DNA of 64,000 nucleotides from Flavobacteriales bacterium (GTDB lineage Bacteria; Bacteroidota; Bacteroidia; Flavobacteriales_D; UBA2798): NCBI GenBank assembly GCA_019694795.1, contig JAIBBF010000002.1, positions 1 to 64,000 of the forward strand, read 5' to 3'. Shown piece by piece: positions 16,851 to 26,948 of this stretch (position 1 is its first letter; each line of letters starts with the position of its first letter). The notes under the pieces were generated by a model. It saw only the letters and a program-made list of their open reading frames with translations, ran no database searches and was not told where the DNA came from. The position numbers and the translations under genes were made by a program.

Positions 16851-17303
16851 ATGAATCATACGCTAAAGAAAAGCCATTCTACAGTGATAGGTGGTAAAGA
16901 AAAGGTCGATTTCGAAGAAATTAACAAAATGCATGTGCTTGCACGTATAGACACGGGTGCAAAAACATCATCGATTCACTGCGAAAAAGTATGGGTGGAA
17001 CTGGAGGGTAAAAAGAAAGTTTTATGTGCGCATTTATTGCGTAAAACTTCTCAGGTTACGCGCTTTAAAAAATTTACGGTTCGTAAAGTCACCAGTTCAA
17101 ATGGTATTTCGCAAACGAGGTACGTGGTTAAACTGAAAGTTAAGATTGGTACCGAAGTTTGGTTAACTGAATTTACCTTATCGAACCGCGATAAGATGTC
17201 GTACCCCGTATTGTTGGGAAGAAAGTTATTGCGCAAAGGATTTCTGGTGGATGTGAGTCGGAATTTTGTGTTGTCGGGCGAGGGTTCTCCTGCTCCAAAT
17301 TAA
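16851..17303 (+). CDS. RimK-associated ATP-dependent zinc protease-like protein
   Basis: The protein is 150 aa, with the retropepsin-like signature LARIDTGAKTSSIHC near residues 26-40 and YPVLLGRKLL near 122. It belongs to the family annotated as putative ATP-dependent zinc protease (PF05618), which sits beside rimK in many bacteria. The partner gene follows 89 bp downstream. Its role is presumed to be in turnover or regulation of glutamate-tail modification. Confidence 0.85.
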   Translation: MNHTLKKSHSTVIGGKEKVDFEEINKMHVLARIDTGAKTSSIHCEKVWVELEGKKKVLCAHLLRKTSQVTRFKKFTVRKVTSSNGISQTRYVVKLKVKIGTEVWLTEFTLSNRDKMSYPVLLGRKLLRKGFLVDVSRNFVLSGEGSPAPN

Positions 17304-17392
17304 TTCTTCGTTACCTGATTTTTTTATCGTTCCTTGTTGTATCTTTAGTTCTGCCCTTAGGGCTTTTCCCCGTATTTTATTTTTGTTGACGA

Positions 17393-18298
17393 ATGAAAAT
17401 CGCGATCCTTTCCCGGAACCCGAAGCTGTATTCCACACGCCGTTTAGTGGAAGCTGCAAAACTTCGTGGTCATGATGTTGTGGTGTTAGACCATTTGAAA
17501 TGTACCATGGTGAATGAGCATGGTAAACCTCGTATGTATTATAAGGGACAAGAATTATCGGGTATAGATGCAGTCATTCCCCGTATCGGATCTTCGGTTA
17601 CTTTTTACGGAACAGCTGTTGTTCGTCAGTTCGAAATGATGAAGGTATTCAGCATTAATTCATCCGTATCCATTACACGCTCCAGAGATAAACTACGTTC
17701 CTTACAAATTTTTTCGCGACACGATATCGGTATTCCGAAAACAGTTTTTGCGGATCATCCGAAGGACATTGATAATTTATTAAATCTGGTTGGAGGTGCA
17801 CCGGTGGTGATTAAGCTATTGGAGGGAACACAAGGAATTGGAGTTGTATTGGCTGAAACCAGAAACTCTGCGAAATCGGTCATTGAAGCGTTTTACGGAT
17901 TGAATGCTTCATTCTTAATTCAGGAATTTATTCAGGAAGCAAAAGGTGCAGATTTACGTTGTTTCGTTGTAGGCGGAAGAGTAGTAGGGGCGATGCGTCG
18001 TCAAGGTTTAGAAGGTGAATTCCGCAGTAATCTTCATCGTGGAGGAAAGGCAGAAGTCATAAAAATTACCCGCGAAGAACGCAGAGCTGCATTGTTAGCC
18101 GCCAAAGCGATGGGATTAAATGTGGCAGGTGTGGATATGCTTCAATCGAAAAAGGGTCCACTCATTCTCGAAGTGAATTCCTCACCCGGATTAGAAGGTA
18201 TCGAAGGCGCTACACAAGTGGATATTGCAGGACGCATCATCGAGTTCATCGAGACGCATTTTAAACGTGGTTATAAGAAGGATAAAATCCTGGGATAA
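17393..18298 (+). CDS. rimK: RimK-type alpha-L-glutamate ligase
   Basis: The 301-aa ATP-grasp ligase carries [13 protein letters not shown] near residue 64, the ATP-grasp loop [39 protein letters not shown] and the metal-binding [15 protein letters not shown]. RimK adds glutamate residues to the C-terminus of ribosomal protein S6. TATTTTTG (17378-17385) lies 7 nt before the ATG, suggesting its own promoter besides read-through from the protease gene. It abuts the convergent argS stop with no gap. Confidence 0.93.
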   Translation: MKIAILSRNPKLYSTRRLVEAAKLRGHDVVVLDHLKCTMVNEHGKPRMYYKGQELSGIDAVIPRIGSSVTFYGTAVVRQFEMMKVFSINSSVSITRSRDKLRSLQIFSRHDIGIPKTVFADHPKDIDNLLNLVGGAPVVIKLLEGTQGIGVVLAETRNSAKSVIEAFYGLNASFLIQEFIQEAKGADLRCFVVGGRVVGAMRRQGLEGEFRSNLHRGGKAEVIKITREERRAALLAAKAMGLNVAGVDMLQSKKGPLILEVNSSPGLEGIEGATQVDIAGRIIEFIETHFKRGYKKDKILG

Positions 18299-20386
18299 TT
18301 ACATTCGCTCCGGAACACCAATACCCATTAATTGCAATCCCGTTTTTACCACATTGCCCGTAGCAATGGATAATGCAAGTCGCAATGTTTTTTTATCGGC
18401 ATCTTCTTCTTTCAGGATGGTGAGCGACTGATAAAAATGATTATAGGTTTTTACCAATTCATACACATAGTTACCAATTAAAGCGGGACTCAATTCCTTC
18501 GCAGCATTTTTCACCACTTCCGGAAATTCGTTCAATAACAGCAATACCGATTTTTCTTCCGCTAATAAGGAACCTTCTTGTTTAACGGAAACGGTGTTGA
18601 CGTCCGCCTTGCGTAAAATAGATCGGATTCTAGCGTAGGTATACTGCAAAAACGGACCGGTGTTTCCCTGGAAATCGATTGATTCAGCCGGATTAAACAT
18701 CATTCGTTTTTTGGGATCAACTTTTAGAATAAAATATTTTAAAGCACCCATTCCCAGTGTATGGAATAATAAATCACGTTCTTCTTCCGGAACCTCATTT
18801 AATTTTCCGAGTTCCGTTGTTTTAGCTTTCGCTTCATCCTGCATTTCACGTGCTAAATCATCCGCATCCACCACCGTTCCTTCTCTCGATTTCATTTTTC
18901 CGGAAGGCAGATCTACCATTCCGTACGATAAATGAAATAATTCATTAGCCCATTCGTAACCTAGTTTTTTTAGAATGAGAAACAGTACTTTAAAATGATA
19001 ATCCTGTTCATTTCCTACAGTATAAATCATACCGTTCATGCTAGGAAAATCCTTAAATCGTTCAATGGCTGTTCCGATATCCTGCGTGATATAAACTGAA
19101 GTTCCATCTCCCCTTAATACGAGTTTTTCATCCAGACCATCAGCGGTTAAATCGCACCATACCGAACCATCTTCTTTTTTAAAGAAAACACCTTTGGCCA
19201 ATCCGTCCATCACCTGATCTTTTCCTAACAGGTAGGTGTCCGATTCATAATATAATTTGTCAAAATCAACCCCAATGGTTTTGTAGGTTTCATCAAATCC
19301 TTCATACACCCAACCATTCATTTTTTTCCAAAGCGCAATGGTATGCTCATCGCCTTTTTCCCATTGTAAAAGCATCTGTTGTGCTGCTTTCATCAATGTG
19401 GTTTTATTTTGAGCGATCTCTTTAATTTCACCTTTTACATCATCCATTTTCGATTCGAACGATGCAAGCGTTTTAACTTTTTTAATCAATTCCTTTTGCG
19501 CTGCATCCGGCTTTTCTACCGATTCAAATGCTTTGGAGAGCGATTTAAACGTGGATTTTTCTTGAGCACATTCACCGGCAATGCCTGCTATTTCTCCACC
19601 GAAAAGTTGGAAATCATCCGCATTAAATCCTGATTTTTCTTTAAGAAATGCTTCCTGAATTTGATCGAACTTATCCAGCAGTTTCTGAACGTTTTCTTTT
19701 TCGGTATCCGCAAACAAATCTAAATTCCGTTGCTCATAAATGGCGGCTAAAATTGGCTTCAATTCCTCGCGTAATGCCGAATCGAATTTTACATAATATT
19801 TACCAACGAGTTTATCTCCTTTTAATCCTGAACTCTGAGGCGTTTCTCCGTTTCCGAATTTTTCCCAGGCCAGCATCGATTTACAAATGTGAATTCCGCG
19901 GTCGTTAATCACTTGTGTTTTTATCACCTGGTGACCATTCGCTTTAAGTATTTCACTGACTGAATAACCAAGAAAATTATTTCTGAGGTGACCTAAATGC
20001 AATGGTTTATTGGTATTGGGGGAAGAATATTCTACCAGATATGTTTTTCCCGAAGCGGTTGAAGCTTTACCAAAATCAGGATTGAGGCAATCATGAATGG
20101 TACTTAACCAAACGGTATCGGACAAAGAAATATTTAAAAAGCCTTTTACAACATTGTATCCACTAACACTATTCGATTCAGCCATTAATTTTTCACCAAG
20201 CATCTTTCCGAAATCTTCCGGGCTTTGTCGCAATTGTTTTGCAAATCCGAATGTGACCAATGTAAAATCACCTTCGAATTCTTTTTTTGTTTTTTGTAAT
20301 TGAACCTGTTCTGCACTTCCTAATCCGGCTTGAATTTGATTGAGCAGTTGAATGATTGTTTCACTTAATTGGATTTCAGGTTTCAT
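18299..20386 (-). CDS. argS: Arginyl-tRNA synthetase with a large insertion
   Basis: The protein is 695 aa from ATG 20386. The N-terminal Add-1 domain covers 1-100. The class I signature is SSPNTNKPLHLGH (HLGH at 130-133), and the KMSKS-like loop is GKMKSREGT. The C-terminal DALR anticodon-binding domain contains TYNHFYQ. The enzyme charges tRNA-Arg. Bacteroidota ArgS are usually about 590-600 aa; here residues about 210-330 contain roughly 100 extra residues, lysine/glutamate-rich and helical, within the catalytic domain's insertion region. It is one base downstream of the ureohydrolase stop, so the two are co-transcribed. Confidence 0.96.
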   Translation of the reverse strand: MKPEIQLSETIIQLLNQIQAGLGSAEQVQLQKTKKEFEGDFTLVTFGFAKQLRQSPEDFGKMLGEKLMAESNSVSGYNVVKGFLNISLSDTVWLSTIHDCLNPDFGKASTASGKTYLVEYSSPNTNKPLHLGHLRNNFLGYSVSEILKANGHQVIKTQVINDRGIHICKSMLAWEKFGNGETPQSSGLKGDKLVGKYYVKFDSALREELKPILAAIYEQRNLDLFADTEKENVQKLLDKFDQIQEAFLKEKSGFNADDFQLFGGEIAGIAGECAQEKSTFKSLSKAFESVEKPDAAQKELIKKVKTLASFESKMDDVKGEIKEIAQNKTTLMKAAQQMLLQWEKGDEHTIALWKKMNGWVYEGFDETYKTIGVDFDKLYYESDTYLLGKDQVMDGLAKGVFFKKEDGSVWCDLTADGLDEKLVLRGDGTSVYITQDIGTAIERFKDFPSMNGMIYTVGNEQDYHFKVLFLILKKLGYEWANELFHLSYGMVDLPSGKMKSREGTVVDADDLAREMQDEAKAKTTELGKLNEVPEEERDLLFHTLGMGALKYFILKVDPKKRMMFNPAESIDFQGNTGPFLQYTYARIRSILRKADVNTVSVKQEGSLLAEEKSVLLLLNEFPEVVKNAAKELSPALIGNYVYELVKTYNHFYQSLTILKEEDADKKTLRLALSIATGNVVKTGLQLMGIGVPERM

Positions 20387-20387
20387 T

Positions 20388-21341
20388 TCAGTTTTTGTCC
20401 TTTGCAATGTTTACTACCGATTTAACAATGCTGAATGCGACTTCAGCCATTTTATTGATTTTATCGTCGAGACATGGATTTACTTCCACAATTTCAAAAC
20501 AATTCACCTTTGGTGAGGCAACAAATCCCGTGGCGAGTTCATGCGCTTCTTCTATGGTTAATCCTCCGGGAACCGGTGTTCCGGTACCCCTGGAAATTTC
20601 CGGATCCATGCTGTCGACATCCAGCGATACATAAATCAAATCGCAGTCCTTTAGTATATCTAGACATTCAGCGATTATTTGTTGGGTTCCTTTTTTGCGT
20701 AATTCCTCCACTTTAAAATTGCGGATGGAGTTCCTTTCCATGCTGTGATCCTCTGCAGGTTCGGTATCTCTTACACCAATAAACAACAAATCCTTAGGTT
20801 GGATTTTGGGACTAATCCCCGCCACATTCTTCAGCTTTTCCCAACCTAAGCGTGTTTCATCCTTAATGTCATTGATCTGATCTTCCAGATTATCATAAGC
20901 CAATGCGGTGGCAAGCGGCATCCCGTGCAGGTTTCCGGATGGGGTAGAATAAGGGGAATGTAAATCGGCATGGGCATCTATCCAGATTACCCCGAGACGT
21001 TTTTCCGGATAACATTTCTTAATTCCCGCAATCGTTCCACCGGCAGTAGAGTGATCTCCCGCCAGAATTAACAGGAATTTATCCTTTTCGAGCTCCGAAG
21101 AAACCACCTTCGAAACCCGCTCATACATGCGAACGAGTCCCGCAATACGCTTCCCCTTTGGGGTAGTTACAGGTGTATGCAACAAATGGTTTTCCGTTAA
21201 AACGAACTGTGGACGGTTCTTTTCAAAGAGATCGTCGCCCATATTCAGAGCCGCAACTTTAATCGCATCGGGTCCAAGACTGGCTCCCCGGGTACCTGCC
21301 CCGATCTCACTCTTAATTTCAATGATGCTTAACGTTTTCAT
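20388..21341 (-). CDS. Arginase-family ureohydrolase
   Basis: The protein is 317 aa with the complete two-manganese site: GDHSTAGGT, WIDAHADLHSP and SLDVDSMDP, plus SGNLHGMP, which contacts the substrate in arginases. It hydrolyses arginine to ornithine and urea, though agmatinase activity cannot be excluded because the divergent neighbour is an arginine decarboxylase. The N-terminal RGASLGPDAIK favours arginase. It forms an operon with argS. Confidence 0.88.
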   Translation of the reverse strand: MKTLSIIEIKSEIGAGTRGASLGPDAIKVAALNMGDDLFEKNRPQFVLTENHLLHTPVTTPKGKRIAGLVRMYERVSKVVSSELEKDKFLLILAGDHSTAGGTIAGIKKCYPEKRLGVIWIDAHADLHSPYSTPSGNLHGMPLATALAYDNLEDQINDIKDETRLGWEKLKNVAGISPKIQPKDLLFIGVRDTEPAEDHSMERNSIRNFKVEELRKKGTQQIIAECLDILKDCDLIYVSLDVDSMDPEISRGTGTPVPGGLTIEEAHELATGFVASPKVNCFEIVEVNPCLDDKINKMAEVAFSIVKSVVNIAKDKN

Positions 21342-21434
21342 AATAGTAATTTATTTACTTTTGCATCCCCGGTTAAATCCGAGTGACTTACTTTGTATAA
21401 TTATTACCGATCTAATTGAGTTAAATCGTAAAAG

Positions 21435-22826
21435 ATGGAAAATCAGTACCTTGACCTTATCAAACAGACTTTTGATTTCCCTACGGAAAGCTTCACTGTT
21501 AATGATAATGAGTTGTATTTCAATGAAATACCTCTCATGGATGTTGTAAAGCAGTATGGTACACCGCTTAAGATCACTTATTTGCCTAAGATCGGTGAAC
21601 AGATCCAGAAGGCGAAGAAGATGTTCAACGTGGCCATGGCCAAGGTCGATTACCGGGGCAAATATACATATTGTTATTGCACTAAAAGCTCTCATTTCTC
21701 ATTCGTGCTGGAAGAAGTTTTAAAGAATGATGCACATCTCGAAACCTCTTCGGCTTATGATATGTACATCGTAAAAGATCTGATAGAACGTGGTTTTATT
21801 ACCAAAGACCATTTTATCATTTGCAATGGATATAAACGTGAATTATACACCGAGCAAATTGTTGAATTGGTGAATGAAGGATTTGAAAATTTAATTCCTG
21901 TTCTCGATAACAAAGAAGAATTGCTCGTTTATCAGGCGCAAATCAATAAAAAAGTGAAAATCGGAATCCGGATCGCCTCTGAAGAAGAGCCTACGTTCGA
22001 TTTTTATACATCGCGCTTGGGTATTCGTTATATCGATATCATCGATTTTTATAATAACCAGATTAAAAAACATCCGAATCTGGAATTAAAAATGCTGCAC
22101 TTCTTTATTAATACGGGAATTAAGGACAATATCTATTATTGGTCGGAACTTGCAAAGTGCCTGAATGTGTATTATCGCCTCAAGCAGATTTGTCCAACCC
22201 TCGATACCCTTAACATTGGTGGAGGACTTCCCATCCGTAATTCCCTCGGGTTTGAGTACGATTATGAATACATGATCGAACAAATCGTGCAGCAGATTAA
22301 AAAGTTTTGCACACAAAAGGGGGTTCCCGAACCTAATATTTTTACCGAATTCGGTTCATACACCGTTGGTGAAAGCGGAGCCAATATCTATTCGGTAATG
22401 AGCCAAAAACAACAAAACGACCGCGAGGTTTGGTATATGGTGGATAATTCCTTTATCACCACCCTTCCGGATACCTGGGGAATCAATCAACGCTTTATCT
22501 TGTTGGCTATCAATAACTGGGATCAGGAATATGTTAGGGTAAACCTTGGCGGACTCTCCTGCGACAGTCAGGACTATTACAACTCGGAAGCGCATGATAA
22601 TCAGGTGTTTTTGCCGCGTTTGGACAAAGATGAACCTTTATATATCGGTTTCTTTCACACCGGTGCATATCAGGAATCATTGAGTGGATATGGAGGTATC
22701 AAACACTGTCTGATTCCCTCGCCGAAGCACGTTTTAATTGACCGCGACGAGAATGGTGAAATCACCACCAAACTCTTTGCAAAAGAGCAAAGTGCTAAAT
22801 CGATGTTGAAAATCCTCGGTTACTAA
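21435..22826 (+). CDS. speA: Arginine decarboxylase-type PLP enzyme (fold III)
   Basis: The 463-aa protein belongs to the ODC/DAPDC-like alanine-racemase-fold decarboxylases. TYCYCTKSSHFSFV carries the PLP Lys position, LNIGGGLP binds the phosphate, and EFGSYTVGESGA and GFFHTGAYQESLSG form the second half of the active site. This Bacteroidota group is annotated as biosynthetic arginine decarboxylase, making agmatine for polyamines. Divergence from the ureohydrolase gene supports an arginine-to-polyamine role. It is shorter than the E. coli SpeA type. Confidence 0.82.
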   Translation: MENQYLDLIKQTFDFPTESFTVNDNELYFNEIPLMDVVKQYGTPLKITYLPKIGEQIQKAKKMFNVAMAKVDYRGKYTYCYCTKSSHFSFVLEEVLKNDAHLETSSAYDMYIVKDLIERGFITKDHFIICNGYKRELYTEQIVELVNEGFENLIPVLDNKEELLVYQAQINKKVKIGIRIASEEEPTFDFYTSRLGIRYIDIIDFYNNQIKKHPNLELKMLHFFINTGIKDNIYYWSELAKCLNVYYRLKQICPTLDTLNIGGGLPIRNSLGFEYDYEYMIEQIVQQIKKFCTQKGVPEPNIFTEFGSYTVGESGANIYSVMSQKQQNDREVWYMVDNSFITTLPDTWGINQRFILLAINNWDQEYVRVNLGGLSCDSQDYYNSEAHDNQVFLPRLDKDEPLYIGFFHTGAYQESLSGYGGIKHCLIPSPKHVLIDRDENGEITTKLFAKEQSAKSMLKILGY

Positions 22827-22887
22827 GTCCCCGGGACTATTGTTTGTCTGAAATTCTGATATATTTGTTGCCTGAAAATTGGCATTG

Positions 22888-23592
22888 ATGGATTTCTCCA
22901 GAAATAATTTCGTATTCAGGCTTATTGCCTATTTGGGTGTAGTATCTATACTTAGTTGTTGCGGTAATTCGAAAGTTAACGAAGGAACGATTGAGTTTGA
23001 AGTTACCTACCCTTACTTCAATAAAACAGGATTTTTAAGCGCGATGTTACCCGATAAAGCGACAATGCGTTTTAAGGGGAACAAATACAAAATGGAAGTA
23101 AAAAAGGGAAAAGCTTTTTCTTCTGCATTTTTGGTGGACTGCGATTCCAAAACACTTACTACTCTTTTTCAGCTTGGTCAGCGCAGAAAATATTCGGTAA
23201 TGGACCAATCGGCCGTAAACAAACGTCTCGAGGAAAAATTTGCTAAACCAATGTATATGCACACTAGTGAAGGCGATTCCATCGTTGGATTTTTGTGCAG
23301 AAAAAGTGTGGCCATTTTCGAAGAGATGGGTCAACCCGAAGCAACACTGATGTACACCGAACAAATTGGAATTAAAGATCCGAACTGGTGTTTGCCTTAC
23401 AATGAAATTACCGGCGTATTGTTGGTGTATGAGGTAGAGCAATACGGAATTCGTATGCGCTTTACGGCAAAGAAATTTGATCCGGCTCCTGTAGAAGATA
23501 AAATGTTAGAGATTCCGTCTAACTACAAGCAGGTTCCCGTGAATGATCTTGAACGTGAAATTGAAGAGATGTTTTCTACTATCGTAGATTAA
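22888..23592 (+). CDS. DUF4412-like lipoprotein
   Basis: The protein is 234 aa from ATG 22888; a TTG 9 bp upstream is also open. The lipoprotein signal ends ILSCC, followed by VNEGTIEFEVTYPYF and a beta-rich body in which a coloured phrase pattern such as RFKGNKYKMEV and GFLCRKSVAIF recurs as in DUF4412/GLPGLI-type proteins. It probably forms an extracytoplasmic beta-barrel-like binding fold. TATATTTG stands at 22860-22867. It is followed by a paralogue 18 bp downstream. Confidence 0.75.
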   Translation: MDFSRNNFVFRLIAYLGVVSILSCCGNSKVNEGTIEFEVTYPYFNKTGFLSAMLPDKATMRFKGNKYKMEVKKGKAFSSAFLVDCDSKTLTTLFQLGQRRKYSVMDQSAVNKRLEEKFAKPMYMHTSEGDSIVGFLCRKSVAIFEEMGQPEATLMYTEQIGIKDPNWCLPYNEITGVLLVYEVEQYGIRMRFTAKKFDPAPVEDKMLEIPSNYKQVPVNDLEREIEEMFSTIVD

Positions 23593-23610
23593 TCGATAAA
23601 ATAAGTCCAC

Positions 23611-24273
23611 ATGAAATTAGTACGCATTGCCTTTGCGGTCACCCTGGTGACATTTTTCGCATTTGTACCCGGTAAGGAAAAGAAGAAGAGCGCTCCTTTT
23701 CAAGGTAAAATTACCTATTCCATGACCTACGAAGATCTTCCGCCGGAACTGGAACAGTATTCTTCCATGCTTCCGAAGGAAATGACGATGTATTTAAAAG
23801 ATGATCATAGTCGAATTGAACAGAACAGCGCAATGGGAACAACCATTACCTTGTTCGATAAGAAGAAACAGGAGATGTATATTCTGCTCGATATGATGGG
23901 TAGCAAGGTGGCGTATAAGGGTGGTCCCGACGATATGAAAGACACTTCCGCAAATGCAAAACCGGAGGTTAAATTGCTGGAGGAGACCAAGGATATTGCC
24001 GGTAAAAAATGCAATAAAGCAGAAATAACTTATCCGGGTAAAGATCCACAAGTGGTTTGGTATACCAAAGATCTTCCATCCGGACTGAATAAAAATTTCG
24101 ATTATCTCGAAGGTTTTCCAATGGAATACCATATTGAACGTGGCGGAATGGTGATTCAGTTGACCGTTACCTCGGTAAAAGAAGAAAAAGTTTCTTCCGA
24201 ATATTTCAAGGTTCCTGCCGGTTATGAAGTGAAGCCCATCAGTGAAATGAATGCGCTTGGAGGAGGTAAATAA
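23611..24273 (+). CDS. DUF4412-like exported protein
   Basis: The 220-aa protein has a signal peptide. Its mature part shares the layout of the preceding gene product: FQGKITYSMTYEDLP, ML.PKEMTMYLKDDHSRIEQ, GKKCNKAEITYPG and a terminal FKVPAGYEVKPISEM. It appears to be a diverged tandem paralogue. The function is unknown; the fold resembles lipoprotein-carrier-like antiparallel sheets. It lies upstream of ftsK with about 100 bp between. Confidence 0.78.
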   Translation: MKLVRIAFAVTLVTFFAFVPGKEKKKSAPFQGKITYSMTYEDLPPELEQYSSMLPKEMTMYLKDDHSRIEQNSAMGTTITLFDKKKQEMYILLDMMGSKVAYKGGPDDMKDTSANAKPEVKLLEETKDIAGKKCNKAEITYPGKDPQVVWYTKDLPSGLNKNFDYLEGFPMEYHIERGGMVIQLTVTSVKEEKVSSEYFKVPAGYEVKPISEMNALGGGK

Positions 24274-24376
24274 TTCCCTCTGCATCTCGATTAACATCGT
24301 ACTGTTCAATAATGCCTTTATTTCTCTTCTGTGCAAGGGGTAGATAGTCCTACCTTGTATCGAGGATTATTGCATA

Positions 24377-26944
24377 ATGGCCAAACAGAATAAATTCATA
24401 CAACAACCTGCAGATGCTCCTGCTGATCAGCCGAAACCGGAGAAAAAAAACCGTAAGGAAAAAGAGAAAAAGGAGAATAAAAAAGAGGAATCGATTCCGC
24501 GCAAAAGTTTATCGGAGCGTTTTACCTTTTTGCAGGATGAACGCTTTAAGAAAATCGTTGGTGGATTATTGTTGTTGTTCTCCTTGTATTCACTCATTGC
24601 ATTTACGTCTTATGTCCTCACTTGGAAAGCCGATCAGGATAAAGTGGATGGTGTAAACTGGTTTAATTTTATTTTTCGTTCCAATGAAATTCAGGTAGAG
24701 AACTGGTTGGGTAAGCTGGGTGCTTTAATTTCTCATTTGTTTATTCACCGCTGGTTTGGTATTGCATCTTTTATTTTTATTCTGAACTTTTTTGTTTTCG
24801 GATTTAAAGCTATTACCGATATCACACTTCTTCCCATTAAAAAAATGCTGAAGTTGTCGGTATTGGGATTGTTATTGATTTCTGCAACACTTGGATTTTT
24901 ATTGCACAGTGGTGACTGGATTTTTCTGGGAGGAGCTTTCGGTTATCATCTCAATGAATGGATGATTGGCAGTTTAGGAAAAATCGGAACTTTATTACTC
25001 TTAGGCTTTTCATATTTTATTGTACTGGTGGTTTATTTTAATCCGGTTTTTGCATTCCGTAAAAAATCGGGAGATGAACTGGAGGAGGAACCACCATTGG
25101 ATGAATCGGGAAAAATAAATGTTTACAATCCGATTCGTGAAGAGGAAATCATTGCCGAAGAAAAAAGTGAAAGCATCGATTTACTGGAAAAGGAAACTGA
25201 GATTCCTGTTTCGATGGTAGATGAAGTTTTAATTGAAGAAGTTGAAACCGAAAAACAAATTCTGGAGCAGGAAAGGGAAGATGTTCAGGATGAAGAATTA
25301 TCGATAGAAATCGCTGAAGAGATAAGAACATCACCGAATGGTGAAGAAGATTTTCTGATTGAAATTCCGGATGCCGGTGAAGGAGAGTTGGGCGAGGATG
25401 AAGTGGAAAAACGATTGATGGAATTTGGAGAATATGATCCTACGCTGGAATTATCTTCCTATAAACTTCCGGGACTTGATTTAATGGAAAGTTACGGTGG
25501 TGGTGGAATTACCATTAACAAGGAAGAGCTGGAAGAAAATAAAAACAGAATTCTCGATACCCTGAAAAATTACAACATCGAGATTGCAAAAATTAAAGCA
25601 ACGGTTGGTCCTACCGTTACCCTCTACGAAATCATTCCTGCACCCGGTGTGCGTATTTCAAAAATCAAAAACCTGGAAGATGATATCGCCCTGAGTTTAT
25701 CGGCATTGGGTATTCGTATTATCGCTCCGATTCCGGGTAAGGGAACCATTGGTATTGAAGTCCCCAACTCCAAAGCAGAAGTTGTTTCGATGCGCAGTGT
25801 GGTAGCTTCCGAAAAATTCCAGAATTCCGATATGGAATTACCGGTTGTTTTGGGAAAAACCATATCGAACGAAACCTTTGTTACCGACCTCACCAAAATG
25901 CCGCACTTGTTAATGGCGGGTGCTACGGGACAAGGAAAATCGGTTGGACTCAACGCCATTCTCGTTTCTATTCTCTATAAGAAACATCCTTCGCAAGTTA
26001 AGTTTGTATTGGTGGATCCTAAAAAAGTAGAGCTGACACTTTATAATAAAATTGAACGTCATTTTCTAGCCAAGCTTCCTGATTCTGATGATGCCATTAT
26101 TACGGAAAATAAAAAAGTGGTACATACGGTGAATTCATTGTGTATAGAAATGGATGCACGTTATGAATTACTGAAAGATGCCGGTGTAAGAAACATTAAA
26201 GAATACAACGCGAAATTTATTCAGCGCAGGCTAAATCCGGAGCATGGTCACAAATTCCTTCCCTACATTGTATTGGTGGTGGATGAGTTTGCGGATTTAA
26301 TCATGACCGCCGGTAAAGAAATTGAAACGCCCATTGCCCGTTTAGCACAGTTAGCACGTGCCATTGGTATTCACTTAATCGTAGCCACGCAGCGTCCTTC
26401 CGTTAACATCATTACCGGAACCATCAAAGCCAATTTCCCTGCCCGAATAGCATTCCGTGTCACCTCTAAAATCGATTCCAGAACCATTCTCGATGCCGGA
26501 GGTGCAGAGCAATTGATTGGACGCGGTGATATGTTATTCAGCACCGGAAATGATTTAATCCGCATTCAATGTGGATTTGTAGATACACCGGAGGTTGAAA
26601 AAATATGTGAATACATCGGCGGACAACGCGCTTATCCGAGTGCTTTTATTTTACCTGAATATGTCGATGAAAATTCGGATGAACTGGGCGGTGTGGATGC
26701 CGACGGTGACCGCGATGATTTGTTTGATGATGCAGCACGGATTGTAGTGAGCACCCAACAAGGTTCCGCTTCGTTGTTGCAACGCAAAATGAAACTCGGT
26801 TATAATCGCGCCGGACGAATTATCGACCAGTTAGAAGCCGCCGGAATCATTGGTCCCTTCAAAGGATCCAAAGCCCGGGAGGTGATCATTAAGGACATGC
26901 AGGTTTTGGAACAGTTTTTGAATGGCTTAAAGAACAAAGATTAA
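24377..26944 (+). CDS. ftsK: DNA translocase FtsK
   Basis: The protein is 855 aa. A lysine-rich N-terminal tail is followed by four membrane segments (about 55-80, 120-145, 155-190, 200-225) and an acidic linker (235-350). The RecA-like motor has Walker A GATGQGKS near residue 514 and VLVVDEFADL. The C-terminal gamma winged helix (about 785-850, GSASLLQRKMKLGYNRAGRI) reads KOPS sequences. It pumps chromosome ends across the septum for dimer resolution. It lies 4 bp before lolA, an arrangement conserved in Bacteroidota. Confidence 0.97.
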   Translation: MAKQNKFIQQPADAPADQPKPEKKNRKEKEKKENKKEESIPRKSLSERFTFLQDERFKKIVGGLLLLFSLYSLIAFTSYVLTWKADQDKVDGVNWFNFIFRSNEIQVENWLGKLGALISHLFIHRWFGIASFIFILNFFVFGFKAITDITLLPIKKMLKLSVLGLLLISATLGFLLHSGDWIFLGGAFGYHLNEWMIGSLGKIGTLLLLGFSYFIVLVVYFNPVFAFRKKSGDELEEEPPLDESGKINVYNPIREEEIIAEEKSESIDLLEKETEIPVSMVDEVLIEEVETEKQILEQEREDVQDEELSIEIAEEIRTSPNGEEDFLIEIPDAGEGELGEDEVEKRLMEFGEYDPTLELSSYKLPGLDLMESYGGGGITINKEELEENKNRILDTLKNYNIEIAKIKATVGPTVTLYEIIPAPGVRISKIKNLEDDIALSLSALGIRIIAPIPGKGTIGIEVPNSKAEVVSMRSVVASEKFQNSDMELPVVLGKTISNETFVTDLTKMPHLLMAGATGQGKSVGLNAILVSILYKKHPSQVKFVLVDPKKVELTLYNKIERHFLAKLPDSDDAIITENKKVVHTVNSLCIEMDARYELLKDAGVRNIKEYNAKFIQRRLNPEHGHKFLPYIVLVVDEFADLIMTAGKEIETPIARLAQLARAIGIHLIVATQRPSVNIITGTIKANFPARIAFRVTSKIDSRTILDAGGAEQLIGRGDMLFSTGNDLIRIQCGFVDTPEVEKICEYIGGQRAYPSAFILPEYVDENSDELGGVDADGDRDDLFDDAARIVVSTQQGSASLLQRKMKLGYNRAGRIIDQLEAAGIIGPFKGSKAREVIIKDMQVLEQFLNGLKNKD

Positions 26945-26948
26945 CAAC

